From positions 1-64,000 of the forward strand of contig NZ_JYIW01000018.1 in the NCBI RefSeq assembly GCF_000956525.1: 64,000 nt of DNA. Direction: 5' to 3'. Below are positions 33,528 to 41,038 of this stretch, one piece after another. The notes beneath the pieces were generated by a model. The model searched no databases. It was not told the DNA's origin and saw only the letters and a program-made list of their open reading frames with translations. A program made the position numbers and the translations under genes. How positions within the stretch are numbered: the stretch's first letter is position 1; the number at the start of each line of letters is the position of its first letter. The DNA is from Microbacterium oxydans. Lineage in GTDB: Bacteria > Actinomycetota > Actinomycetes > Actinomycetales > Microbacteriaceae.

Positions 33528-33677
33528 TCAGCCGCCGCGTTCGCGGTCGACAAGAGCGTGGAGCGCCGCGTCCAACTCGATCCGCGTGCCTTCGGGGCTG
33601 AGGTCTCCAGTCAGGATTCGCCGAGCCCGGTCAAGCGATTCCGCGTCCGGCTGATGGCCTCCGAGCTGCTGTCCTTT
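33528..33677 (-). pseudogene. Antitoxin VbhA-like remnant
   Basis: About 46 residues without a start codon: QPDAESLDRARRILTGDLSP and a helix to a TGA at 33528. The LDRARRILTGDLSPEG block resembles the VbhA/FicA antitoxin motif. The frame is bounded upstream by the TAG that ends the NIPSNAP fragment, so it is fused at a breakpoint. Confidence 0.4.
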
Positions 33678-33881
33678 CTAGACCTCGTACGCGGCGAGCG
33701 AAGGGAAGGTGAACAGCGCGAAGGCCTCGTCGCTGTCGCCCTCGCTCGGCATGAAGTAGCCGTGATGGGTGCCGCCATGCTTCTCCACGAGCCGGATCCA
33801 TGTGCGTCCGTACTCGGTGAAGTCGTCGAGCTTGTCAGGGGCGATCTCGTAGCGCAGGTGAACCGTGATCATGTCGTTCAT
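33678..33881 (-). pseudogene. NIPSNAP-family protein, truncated after 67 residues
   Basis: MNDMITVHLRYEIAPDKLDD, then YGRTWIRLVEKHGGTHHGYF and FTFPSLAAYE is the N-terminal two thirds of a small NIPSNAP protein (normally about 105 aa). It ends abruptly at AAYEV-stop (TAG at 33678-33680), where unrelated VbhA-like sequence begins. This marks the right-hand breakpoint of the disturbed region. Confidence 0.72.
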
Positions 33882-33998
33882 CCTCGCAGAGCGCGGATGC
33901 CGCGGCGGGCGGTCATCTGGTCGAGCATGCCTTTTGTCACGGCATCGGATGACAGGCGGACACTTCTGCGGCGCACGCATCCTTGATGGCATGGAGGC

Positions 33999-35084
33999 AT
34001 GACAAGACCATCTCCAGCAGCCATCGGGGCGGCAGCTGTCGCGGCGTGCATCGTGCTCGCACTCGGCATCGTCGTGACGCCGCCATCGCCCAGTCTCAGA
34101 CCGCACTCGAGTGGCGACGCTGCGCTCGCCAGGACCGTGGAGGAGGACGCGCGTGCCGGGGGAGCGCTCGACCGCCTGAGCGTCGCGTACATCGACCTCG
34201 CATCGGAGGACGCGGCGGTCACCACCGGCTTCGGTGCCGATGACGACACGGAGTACGAGATCGGGTCGGTGACGAAGACCTTCACCGGCCACCTGTTCGC
34301 GATCGCGATCGAACGAGACGAGGTCGCTCCGACCGAGACCCTGGCGGAGATCTTCCCGGTGCTGGATGGCACGCCAGCCGGTGCTGTCACCCTGGTGAGC
34401 CTGTCGAACCACACCTCCGGGCTCCCCAGTCTCGATGAGGCATCCACCCCGCGTGTGCTGCTCGACACGATCACCAACCGCAACCCCTATCGGGGGAGTG
34501 TGAACGATCTGCTCGAGCAGGCCGGCCGCCAGCAGGCTTCCGAGCCCGGAACCTTCCGGTACTCGAATCTGGGGATGTCGTTGCTCGGACAGGCGCTCGC
34601 CGAGCGGGCGGGCGTCGAGTATCCGGAGCTCGTGCAGGAGCGGATCTTCGACCCGTTGCAGATGACACAGAGCAGGATCTCGTTCGACGGGACCGACCTG
34701 CAGCAGCCGACGACCGGATACTCCGCGACCGGGGTGCCGCAGGAGGCCTGGTCGATCGCCGCGTTCGCCCCGGCGGGCGGCATCCGCTCGACGCTCGGCG
34801 ACATGACGAAGTACCTTCGGGCGCTCCTCGACGGCACTGCTCCCGGCGCGGAGGCGATGGACCGGCACCCGGGCGATGGCGGGATCGACGAGGGGTACGC
34901 CTGGACGATCATCGACCAGGAGGACGGGCCGACGTTGACGCTGCACAACGGGCAGACCGGAGGCTTCGCGTCGTTCCTCATCCTCGATCGTGCGGGCGGC
35001 AGGGGTGCGATCGTGCTCTCGAACACCGCTGCCCAGCTTCCTGCTGTCGTTGTGAACCTCATCGAGAAGGGCATCACGAAATGA
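33999..35084 (+). CDS. Serine hydrolase, beta-lactamase class C/penicillin-binding fold
   Basis: 361 aa exported or membrane-anchored enzyme: N-terminal hydrophobic segment (about 8-27), then catalytic SxxK as S90-VT-K93, YSN at 188-190 and an HxG-like HNGQTGG at 316 onward. These are the three active-site elements of class C beta-lactamases and related D-aminopeptidases/esterases. Length and order fit. Its stop overlaps the next gene (ATGA), a small membrane protein that may help anchor it or sense its product. Confidence 0.85.
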   Translation: MTRPSPAAIGAAAVAACIVLALGIVVTPPSPSLRPHSSGDAALARTVEEDARAGGALDRLSVAYIDLASEDAAVTTGFGADDDTEYEIGSVTKTFTGHLFAIAIERDEVAPTETLAEIFPVLDGTPAGAVTLVSLSNHTSGLPSLDEASTPRVLLDTITNRNPYRGSVNDLLEQAGRQQASEPGTFRYSNLGMSLLGQALAERAGVEYPELVQERIFDPLQMTQSRISFDGTDLQQPTTGYSATGVPQEAWSIAAFAPAGGIRSTLGDMTKYLRALLDGTAPGAEAMDRHPGDGGIDEGYAWTIIDQEDGPTLTLHNGQTGGFASFLILDRAGGRGAIVLSNTAAQLPAVVVNLIEKGITK

Positions 35085-35440
35085 ACCTGTTCCTCGCCAT
35101 CGCACTCGTGGCCTTCTCCGCGCTCTACGCCGTCAGATCATGGGGGATCAGACGGTTCAGGATCGCGGATCGGATCGCCGCGATCGCCGAGTCCGTCGGA
35201 CTCCTCGCGCTGTTCACCGTGCTGCACTTCGCGACGGGCTGGGCCGGCGTGCCGATCGTGCTGTGGTTCGCGGCCGTCGCGCTCGCCGCCGGTGGTGTGG
35301 CCGGGCTCGTGCTGCGCTTCGACGGCCTCCCCTGGATCCGGACACGGCGTCGGTTCGTGGTGCGCGTGATCCGCCTGGCACTCGGCGGGCTCGTGTCTGC
35401 GATCGTGTTCGGTCTCGGGGCGATCTCCGCCTTCGGCTGA
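35081..35440 (+). CDS. Small membrane protein coupled to the serine hydrolase
   Basis: 119 aa, four hydrophobic segments with Arg-rich loops (IRRFRIADR, IRTRRRFVVR). Start overlaps the hydrolase stop by 4 nt. Similar small membrane proteins often follow class C serine hydrolases; the function is unknown. Confidence 0.65.
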   Translation: MNLFLAIALVAFSALYAVRSWGIRRFRIADRIAAIAESVGLLALFTVLHFATGWAGVPIVLWFAAVALAAGGVAGLVLRFDGLPWIRTRRRFVVRVIRLALGGLVSAIVFGLGAISAFG

Positions 35441-35444
35441 TCAC

Positions 35445-35495
35445 GGGCGGTCGGGCGGTCGGGCGGTCGGGCGCGTGGCAGCGTCCGACCGCCTC
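35445..35495 (+). terminator. Tandem GGGCGGTC repeat forming a terminator-like hairpin
   Basis: Three exact copies of GGGCGGTC (35445-35468) are followed by CCGACCGCC, which can pair with them to make a GC stem; CTCTCCCATCTC follows. Located just after the 119-aa gene stop. Confidence 0.5.
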
Positions 35496-35521
35496 TCCCA
35501 TCTCTGGGTGCTACCGGCCTG

Positions 35522-36169
35522 TCATCCGCGCCGGGACGGACGCGAGCCGGTCCGGTGCTGCGCGCGCCGAGCGAACGTCAGAGCGATGACCACGAGGGCG
35601 GTCGGGATCACGAGACCGAACACCGCCCCGAGCGCGACATCGTGCAGATAGTGGACGCCCTGGGCGACGCGGCCGACCGCGACGAGCGCAGCGAGAACGG
35701 CAACGGTCCACGCGATCCAGGTACGGCCGATGGCGATGGCGATGACGACCGCCGCGCCGAAGGCGAGGGTCGCGTGATTCGAGGGAAGCGACCAGTCTCC
35801 GGGCGGCGGGCATTCGCCGGCGATGGCCCATCGTGAGCACGGGCGTGCCTGAGCGAAGAGCACCTTGGCGCCTTCGCTGGACACCAGGGCGAGGATGACG
35901 CCGAGCGCCGCGACGCCCGTGGCCAGGCGGCGTTCGGGGTGCTGCCGCCACGCTGCGATCATCGCACCGCCCGTCGCGAGCGCGAGTGCCACCAGCCCGA
36001 ACTCAGAGACGAGATCGATGTGCGGAACCGCAGTCCCCATGCCGGCGAGCGACCGCGTGGCGATGACGCTGAGGCTGCCCGGCGCGGGGACGACGAGCAG
36101 CAGGACCGCGATCACGCCGACAGCGGCGAGTGGCACGAGCGGGCGGTGAGGAAGTGCGAGTGGACCCAT
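35522..36169 (-). CDS. PAP2 superfamily membrane phosphatase
   Basis: 215 aa, six membrane helices. Active-site motifs of the type 2 phosphatidic-acid phosphatase family are in order: KVLFAQARPC (motif 1, K...RP), LPSNHATLAFGAA (motif 2, PSNH) and GRVAQGVHYLHDV (motif 3, R...H...D). It should dephosphorylate a lipid phosphate or pyrophosphate such as undecaprenyl-PP at the outer face of the membrane. Start 36169 (MGPLALPHRP) is chosen because upstream in-frame sequence overlaps the GH43 promoter region. Confidence 0.88.
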   Translation of the reverse strand: MGPLALPHRPLVPLAAVGVIAVLLLVVPAPGSLSVIATRSLAGMGTAVPHIDLVSEFGLVALALATGGAMIAAWRQHPERRLATGVAALGVILALVSSEGAKVLFAQARPCSRWAIAGECPPPGDWSLPSNHATLAFGAAVVIAIAIGRTWIAWTVAVLAALVAVGRVAQGVHYLHDVALGAVFGLVIPTALVVIALTFARRAQHRTGSRPSRRG

Positions 36170-36282
36170 GACCTCGAACGTACGGTCAGGCGACGGCGGT
36201 GCGCATCGGCCCGCGGGGGTATCCGAGATCATCCCGAGGGTGGATTGACGCGCACGGCGACCGCCTCGCTGAAGACCGACGC

Positions 36283-36312
36283 TTGCGGTTCGGATTCTGT
36301 TACCGGTAACAT
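36283..36312 (+). promoter_or_regulatory. Promoter with embedded LacI-type operator, GH43 gene
   Basis: TTGCGG (36283-36288), 18-base spacer, TAACAT (36307-36312). A perfect 14-bp palindrome TGTTACCGGTAACA (36298-36311) covers the -10 box, so a bound repressor would block RNA polymerase. Best copy of the regulon motif. Confidence 0.75.
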
Positions 36313-36319
36313 GCACGGA

Positions 36320-36659
36320 ACGGCCGATATGCCATGACCAGTGCGACGGCACGAGGTCCAGCCGGCCGAATTCGCCATCTCGAGGAGGAGAGCGCATGCA
36401 CAGCGTTGCCAGTACCCGCATCCGACAGGGACACGAGCGCACCGTGCGCCGAACGTCCGGCCCTCGTCACTGACCAGCACCGAGCCCACAAGGAGACCGG
36501 CGCTGCGCCCGTGGCGACCCGCTGCGGACTGACTGCGATCGGTCGAATCCCACCCCTCGCCTGAGGTCTCACCGACCGCGGCGTCCCGATCCTCGAGACG
36601 CCGTCGATCGGCGCGCGCCAGCGCGCCTCGAGCGAACCGATCCGCAAGGAGAACACGCA
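36320..36659 (+). other. About 340-nt untranslated leader of the GH43 gene
   Basis: No convincing ORF. Hairpins are visible, for example CGGCGTC/GACGCCG (36579-36585 with 36597-36603) followed by GCGCGC/GCGCGC. An AAGGAG lies just before the GTG start. The function of the long leader is unknown. Confidence 0.45.
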
Positions 36660-39600
36660 GTGAAATCACATTCTGGATCCACGGAACGGCGACGTCGCCG
36701 ATCCGTCTCACGCCCCGCGGCGGTGCTGGGGGTCGCGGTGCTCATCGCCTCGTCCGTCACCGCCGTCGGCCTTCCTGGTGCGGCCTTCGCCGCACCGGTC
36801 GACGTGATCGCGAACGGCACGTTCGAAGCCGGGATCTCCGGCTGGACCGCTCCCCTCGGAGGAACGCTCTCGCAGAGTTCCGATGCCAAGAGCGGCACGA
36901 AGTCGCTCGCGATCGGCGGCCGCTCGAGCTTCCAGTCCGGTCCGACCGCCACGGTGACGGGTCTGCTCGAGACCGATCAGTCGTACGACCTGTCGCTCTC
37001 GCTGAAGTTCGACACCGGGCGAGCCACGCAGAACTTCAACGTGGTGCTGTGCACGTCATCGCGAAGCCGCTGTGATGTCGTCGCCTCGACGACCGCCACG
37101 GCGGGCCAGTGGTCGACCATCGAGAAGAGCTTCACGCCGTTGACGGCCGACTACGACATCCTCTTCGTCGAGACCCCGTGGAACACCGACGTGCAGTCCT
37201 TCGTGATCGATGACGTCTCGCTGAAGACGGATGACGGTGCCCCCGCGGTCACCGAGCCGCCCGCAGTGCCGGGGAACCTCCTGCCGGACGGTCGCTTCGT
37301 CTCCGACACCGCCGGCTGGACCAACACCCGCGGCGGCACGCTCGCTCTCAGCGACGATGCTGCCAGCGGCGCCCACTCGCTGCAGGTGACCGGCCGGGAG
37401 AACACGCAGTCAGGGCCGTTCGCCAGCGTCGCCGACAAGATCGAGCTCGGTGCCTCATACCGACTCACCGGCAAGCTCAAGTACGACGAGGGCAACGCCA
37501 CCCAGCAGTTCAACTTCACGTTCTGCCCGACGAACTTCAACGGATGCGCCGACTACGGGCACACCTTCACGAAGGGCGAATGGGGCACGTTCTCGCAGGA
37601 GTTCACGGCCGAGGCGAAGCACGTCGCCGCCGGATGGCTCTTCGTCGAGACCCCCTGGGGTTCCGCTGCGCTGCAGGACTTCAAGGTCGACGAGCTCTCG
37701 CTCATCAAGATCGCGGATGCCCCTGAGGTGCCGGCGTTCACCAGCCTGGAGAAGGTGCAGACCAAGCCGATCGGCGACCACAACCCGCTCGTCGGTCACA
37801 AGTTCGGCGCGGATCCGCACCACCTGATCTACAACGGTCGGCTCTACATCTACTCGACCGACGACACGCAGCAGTACGACCTGAACAGCAAGGATGCGAA
37901 CGGTCTGCCGACGCAGTCGAACGGGTACGGCGGGATCACCCGGCTCAACGTGATGTCGACGACCGACATGGTCAACTGGGTCGACCACGGCTCGGTGCCG
38001 ATCGCGCGCGAAGGCGGGGCCGCTCCCTGGTCGCGCAACTCGTGGGCTCCGGCGGCCATCGAGAAGGACGGCAAGGTCTACCTCTACTTCTGCGACAACG
38101 GAACCGGGACGGCTGTCGTCGTCGGCGGCTCACCGCTCGGCCCGTGGACCGATCCCGTTGGTAAGAAGATCATCCCCGACACGGTGTCGCGCGACTACAT
38201 CGCCGGCGGCGGCTTCCCCGCCGGCATGTGGCTCTTCGACCCCGAGGTGTTCATCGACGATGACGGACAGGGCTACCTGTACTTCGGCGGCAACTCGCAG
38301 ATCGGCACCTCGCCGAACGTGCAGGGACCGCAGAACCCGAAGTCGACCCGTGTCGTGAAGCTCAAGGACGACATGGTCACCCTCGACGGCGACCCGGTCG
38401 AGATCGACGCCCCCGGCATGTTCGAGGCATCGAGCATGTTCAAGCACGACGGCAAGTACTACTACTCGTACTCGTCGAACTTCCAGGTGAACGAAGTGCC
38501 TGGACTGTACCCGTCGCGGGGTGCGATCGCCTACATGATGACCGATGACCCGATGAAGCTCGGCTCCTCGGAGTATGCGGGTGTGGCCTTCCAGAACCAG
38601 GGCACGTTCTTCGGAGCCGGCAACGGCGGCAACAACCACTCCGACATGTTCACCTACAAGGGCGAGACGTACTTCACCTACCACGCGCAGACGCGCGGGG
38701 CGGCGTGGGCGGCTGCGCTCGGCACCCCCGGGGCGACCCAGGGGTACCGGTCGGTGCACATCGACAAGCTGGAGTTCAACGAGGACGGCACCATCAAGCC
38801 GGTCGTCGGCACCAAGGCCGGCGTCTCGCAGGTCGAGAGCTTCGACCCGTACCGCACGTTCGAGGCCGAGACGCTCGCATGGCAGCTCGGCATCACCACT
38901 GCGGCGACCACTGAGGCGTCCGCCGAGTTCGCAGAGCACAACGGCTCGGGCAACATGGTGCTCTCGGGCGTGGATGACGGGGACTTCTCCGGCATCTCCG
39001 GGGTCGACTTCGGCTCCGGTGCTCAGACGGTGTCGGCGAAGGTGAAGCCGCTGGTCGCCGGCAGCAGCATCCAGGTGCGTCTGGACGATGTCGATGGTCC
39101 GGTCGTCGCCGAGATCCCGGTCGACGGGACGGTCGGCGAGTGGACCACGGTCGAGGCCGAGGTCACCGGCGCGACGGGTGAGCACGATGTGTTCTTCGTC
39201 TTCGCCGGCGCCGAGGGTGTCGATGCGGATGCCGACCTGTTCGAGGTCGACAACTGGGCGTTCGCTCCCATCGACGACAGCTCTGGTGCCGAGCTGCGCG
39301 CGCAGCTGTCGGACACGACCGTCGCCGCAGGAGGCACGGTCACCGTGACCGCCACCGGCGTGACGGCAGGCGAGGTCGAGATCGGCATCGAGAGCACCTA
39401 CCGTGCGCTCGCGACCGCGACCACCGCAGACGGTCGGATCGAGGCGACCGTCACGATCCCTGCCGACATGGCGGCGGGCGCGCACGACATCGTGCTGCGT
39501 GACGGTGAGACGGAGCTCGCTCGGCTGCCGCTCACGGTCACCCGCGCGAACACCGGTGGCGGCACCGACGGTGGCACCGACGGCGGGTCGTCCTCCGGCG

Positions 39601-39761
39601 GCGGAACCGGCGGTACCGACGGCTCCCTCGCCAACACCGGAGGCGACGCGAGCGCGTCGTTGACGGCTGCATGGCTCGGAGCACTCCTCCTGGCGCTCGG
39701 ATCCGGGTTCTGGATCCTGCGTCGCCGAGGCCGCTCGGTCGTTTCGACCGAGACGGAGTGA
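36660..39761 (+). CDS. Cell-wall-anchored GH43 enzyme with three carbohydrate-binding modules
   Basis: 1033 aa. Signal peptide (about 1-40); two CBM4/9-like modules (about 49-195 and 206-350; NGTFEAGISGW and DGRFVSDTAGW); GH43 five-blade propeller (about 375-725) with candidate catalytic Asp in GADPHH (about 385), Asp in FDPEVF (about 527) and Glu in MFEASS (about 589); a CBM6-like module (about 735-885); an Ig-like segment; a Gly/Ser/Thr linker; then LANTGGD, a membrane helix and an Arg tail, which form a sortase signal of the LPxTG-like type. Probably an alpha-L-arabinofuranosidase, xylosidase or galactofuranosidase held on the cell surface. GTG start with AAGGAG. Confidence 0.85.
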   Translation: MKSHSGSTERRRRRSVSRPAAVLGVAVLIASSVTAVGLPGAAFAAPVDVIANGTFEAGISGWTAPLGGTLSQSSDAKSGTKSLAIGGRSSFQSGPTATVTGLLETDQSYDLSLSLKFDTGRATQNFNVVLCTSSRSRCDVVASTTATAGQWSTIEKSFTPLTADYDILFVETPWNTDVQSFVIDDVSLKTDDGAPAVTEPPAVPGNLLPDGRFVSDTAGWTNTRGGTLALSDDAASGAHSLQVTGRENTQSGPFASVADKIELGASYRLTGKLKYDEGNATQQFNFTFCPTNFNGCADYGHTFTKGEWGTFSQEFTAEAKHVAAGWLFVETPWGSAALQDFKVDELSLIKIADAPEVPAFTSLEKVQTKPIGDHNPLVGHKFGADPHHLIYNGRLYIYSTDDTQQYDLNSKDANGLPTQSNGYGGITRLNVMSTTDMVNWVDHGSVPIAREGGAAPWSRNSWAPAAIEKDGKVYLYFCDNGTGTAVVVGGSPLGPWTDPVGKKIIPDTVSRDYIAGGGFPAGMWLFDPEVFIDDDGQGYLYFGGNSQIGTSPNVQGPQNPKSTRVVKLKDDMVTLDGDPVEIDAPGMFEASSMFKHDGKYYYSYSSNFQVNEVPGLYPSRGAIAYMMTDDPMKLGSSEYAGVAFQNQGTFFGAGNGGNNHSDMFTYKGETYFTYHAQTRGAAWAAALGTPGATQGYRSVHIDKLEFNEDGTIKPVVGTKAGVSQVESFDPYRTFEAETLAWQLGITTAATTEASAEFAEHNGSGNMVLSGVDDGDFSGISGVDFGSGAQTVSAKVKPLVAGSSIQVRLDDVDGPVVAEIPVDGTVGEWTTVEAEVTGATGEHDVFFVFAGAEGVDADADLFEVDNWAFAPIDDSSGAELRAQLSDTTVAAGGTVTVTATGVTAGEVEIGIESTYRALATATTADGRIEATVTIPADMAAGAHDIVLRDGETELARLPLTVTRANTGGGTDGGTDGGSSSGGGTGGTDGSLANTGGDASASLTAAWLGALLLALGSGFWILRRRGRSVVSTETE

Positions 39762-39797
39762 GGTGAGGTCACTGCTTCCCCGCGGTGACTGACCTCT

Positions 39798-39849
39798 CGA
39801 CACCCCGCCCCCTCCTGCTGGCCCCACAGCAGGAGGGGGCGGGGTGTCG
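39798..39849 (+). terminator. GH43 terminator
   Basis: Perfect 23-bp stem (39798-39820 with 39827-39849) and a 6-base loop, 37 nt after the GH43 stop. Confidence 0.88.
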
Positions 39850-39898
39850 TGCGCCCGGCGTGTGTCTCGAGGAGGCTGAATCGCCGAAGCCTGGAGGT

Positions 39899-40668
39899 TC
39901 AGCGTCGGGAACTGCTCGCGCGCTCTGCAGCCGCCTTCATGCGCCGAAGAATTGCAGGGTCGACCGTGCCGGCGATTCGCTGCCCCTCCGTGATGGGGTA
40001 GCGCGAACGGTAGTGCCGGATGATGTCCGAGTGGTGGAGGTCTTTCACGGCGCGGTGCCAGAGATGCAGTTTTGACTCCACGGTGAAGGCCCCGTGGAGC
40101 GCTGTGAAGCGGTCCTTCTCTGTCACCCATCCATAGAGCGAATCTTCGATGAGGTGATAGTCGATCGCGCGGGAGACGCAGGCGGCGACCCAGTCAGCGA
40201 ACTGAATATTCGAACTCAGGACGCTATCCACGTGCATGGGAGGTTCGATGATGCGCCGCATCTCGGGGAACTCCGCTGCACGGCTGAGGATGTGCCCGTA
40301 CATGTTCGGGAGCCGCTCCGCGCGGGTCTTCTCGTTGATCTGGTCGATGACGACCATGACGTGTTGATCTTGCACGTCAGCGTATCGGGCGATAACGCGC
40401 GGAGCTGATACCCGTACTTCTTCGGGGTATCCGGGCGGAAGATGTCCGCGCCCTTGCGTTCCCAGCGACCTGGGTGCTCTGCGGCCTCGATCTCGGTTTT
40501 GAAGAGCGTCCGCTTGACCTCGTTGAACCTCTGTCCGAAGATTCGCGCTTTCTCCGCGGGGATGATGAACCCGGCGTACCCGAACGCCGGGTTCGTGTTG
40601 AAGCGGTGGTGGTCGCGGCTGACGAACGCACCGGTTTCACCGATCTCATCTATGTACGCCAGCAGCAC
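39899..40668 (-). pseudogene. DUF3800 protein, frameshifted
   Basis: The first part (GTG 40668) reads LLAYIDEIGETGAF with the DUF3800 N-terminal acidic motif and continues to about 40395; the second part is in another frame and begins near ARYADVQDQHVMVVIDQINE, running to 39899. A one-base loss near 40392-40394 would explain the break: restoring it gives a smooth join RALIARYADVQDQ. DUF3800 proteins are RNase H-like and often travel with mobile or defence DNA. Either a recent pseudogene or a sequencing error. Confidence 0.7.
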
Positions 40669-40692
40669 TCGGCAAGTATCCCAGCACAACGC

Positions 40693-40720
40693 AGAAACCC
40701 ACGCCTAGGCGTGGGTTTCT
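40693..40720. terminator. 28-bp perfect palindrome
   Basis: AGAAACCCACGCC followed by its complement around a central CTAG. Could terminate transcription from either side, most likely read-through from the GH43 genes on the minus strand. Confidence 0.6.
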
Positions 40721-40949
40721 CGAATTGGCGCTCGGGGAATTCTTTCATCCCTAGCTACCGGTACCGATTCTACTACTCAGTCTCGGACACGCCGCAACCA
40801 AAGTCGCGGCCCGATCCTCGTGGTGGTTTCACGAACCGGGACTCTCGCCAGCCGTCCCGCCACGACTCACCTCCGGAACCTGAGCCGTTTCGGAAACAGG
40901 GTCATGCTGTCGTGGCACAGAGGACAGGATGCCTCGCAGGTACATCAAA
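40721..40949. other. Intergenic, no gene seen
   Basis: A less GC-rich stretch with no ORF carrying recognisable domains, no tRNA and no clear repeat. Confidence 0.4.
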
Positions 40950-41016
40950 CGCCGCTCCCGTCGCGATACGACAGTCGAATCCGAGGATTCGATGCCCTAT
41001 CTCGACGGGAGCGGCG
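40950..41016 (-). terminator. Two-level inverted repeat downstream of the GH43 pair
   Basis: Outer perfect arms CGCCGCTCCCGTCG (40950-40963) and CGACGGGAGCGGCG (41003-41016) enclose a perfect inner palindrome TCGAATCC-GA-GGATTCGA (40975-40992). Located 23 nt after the minus-strand GH43 stop at 41039. Confidence 0.65.
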
Positions 41017-41038
41017 CGACTGGAGGTGGGGAGTGGAG

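Noticed and set aside
33528..33900. att site duplicate of the tRNA-Ser 3' end
   Set aside because: No copy of the tRNA 3' sequence was found near the right breakpoint.
38130..40130. A 666-aa minus-strand open frame
   Set aside because: Antisense shadow of the GH43 gene at 36660-39761.
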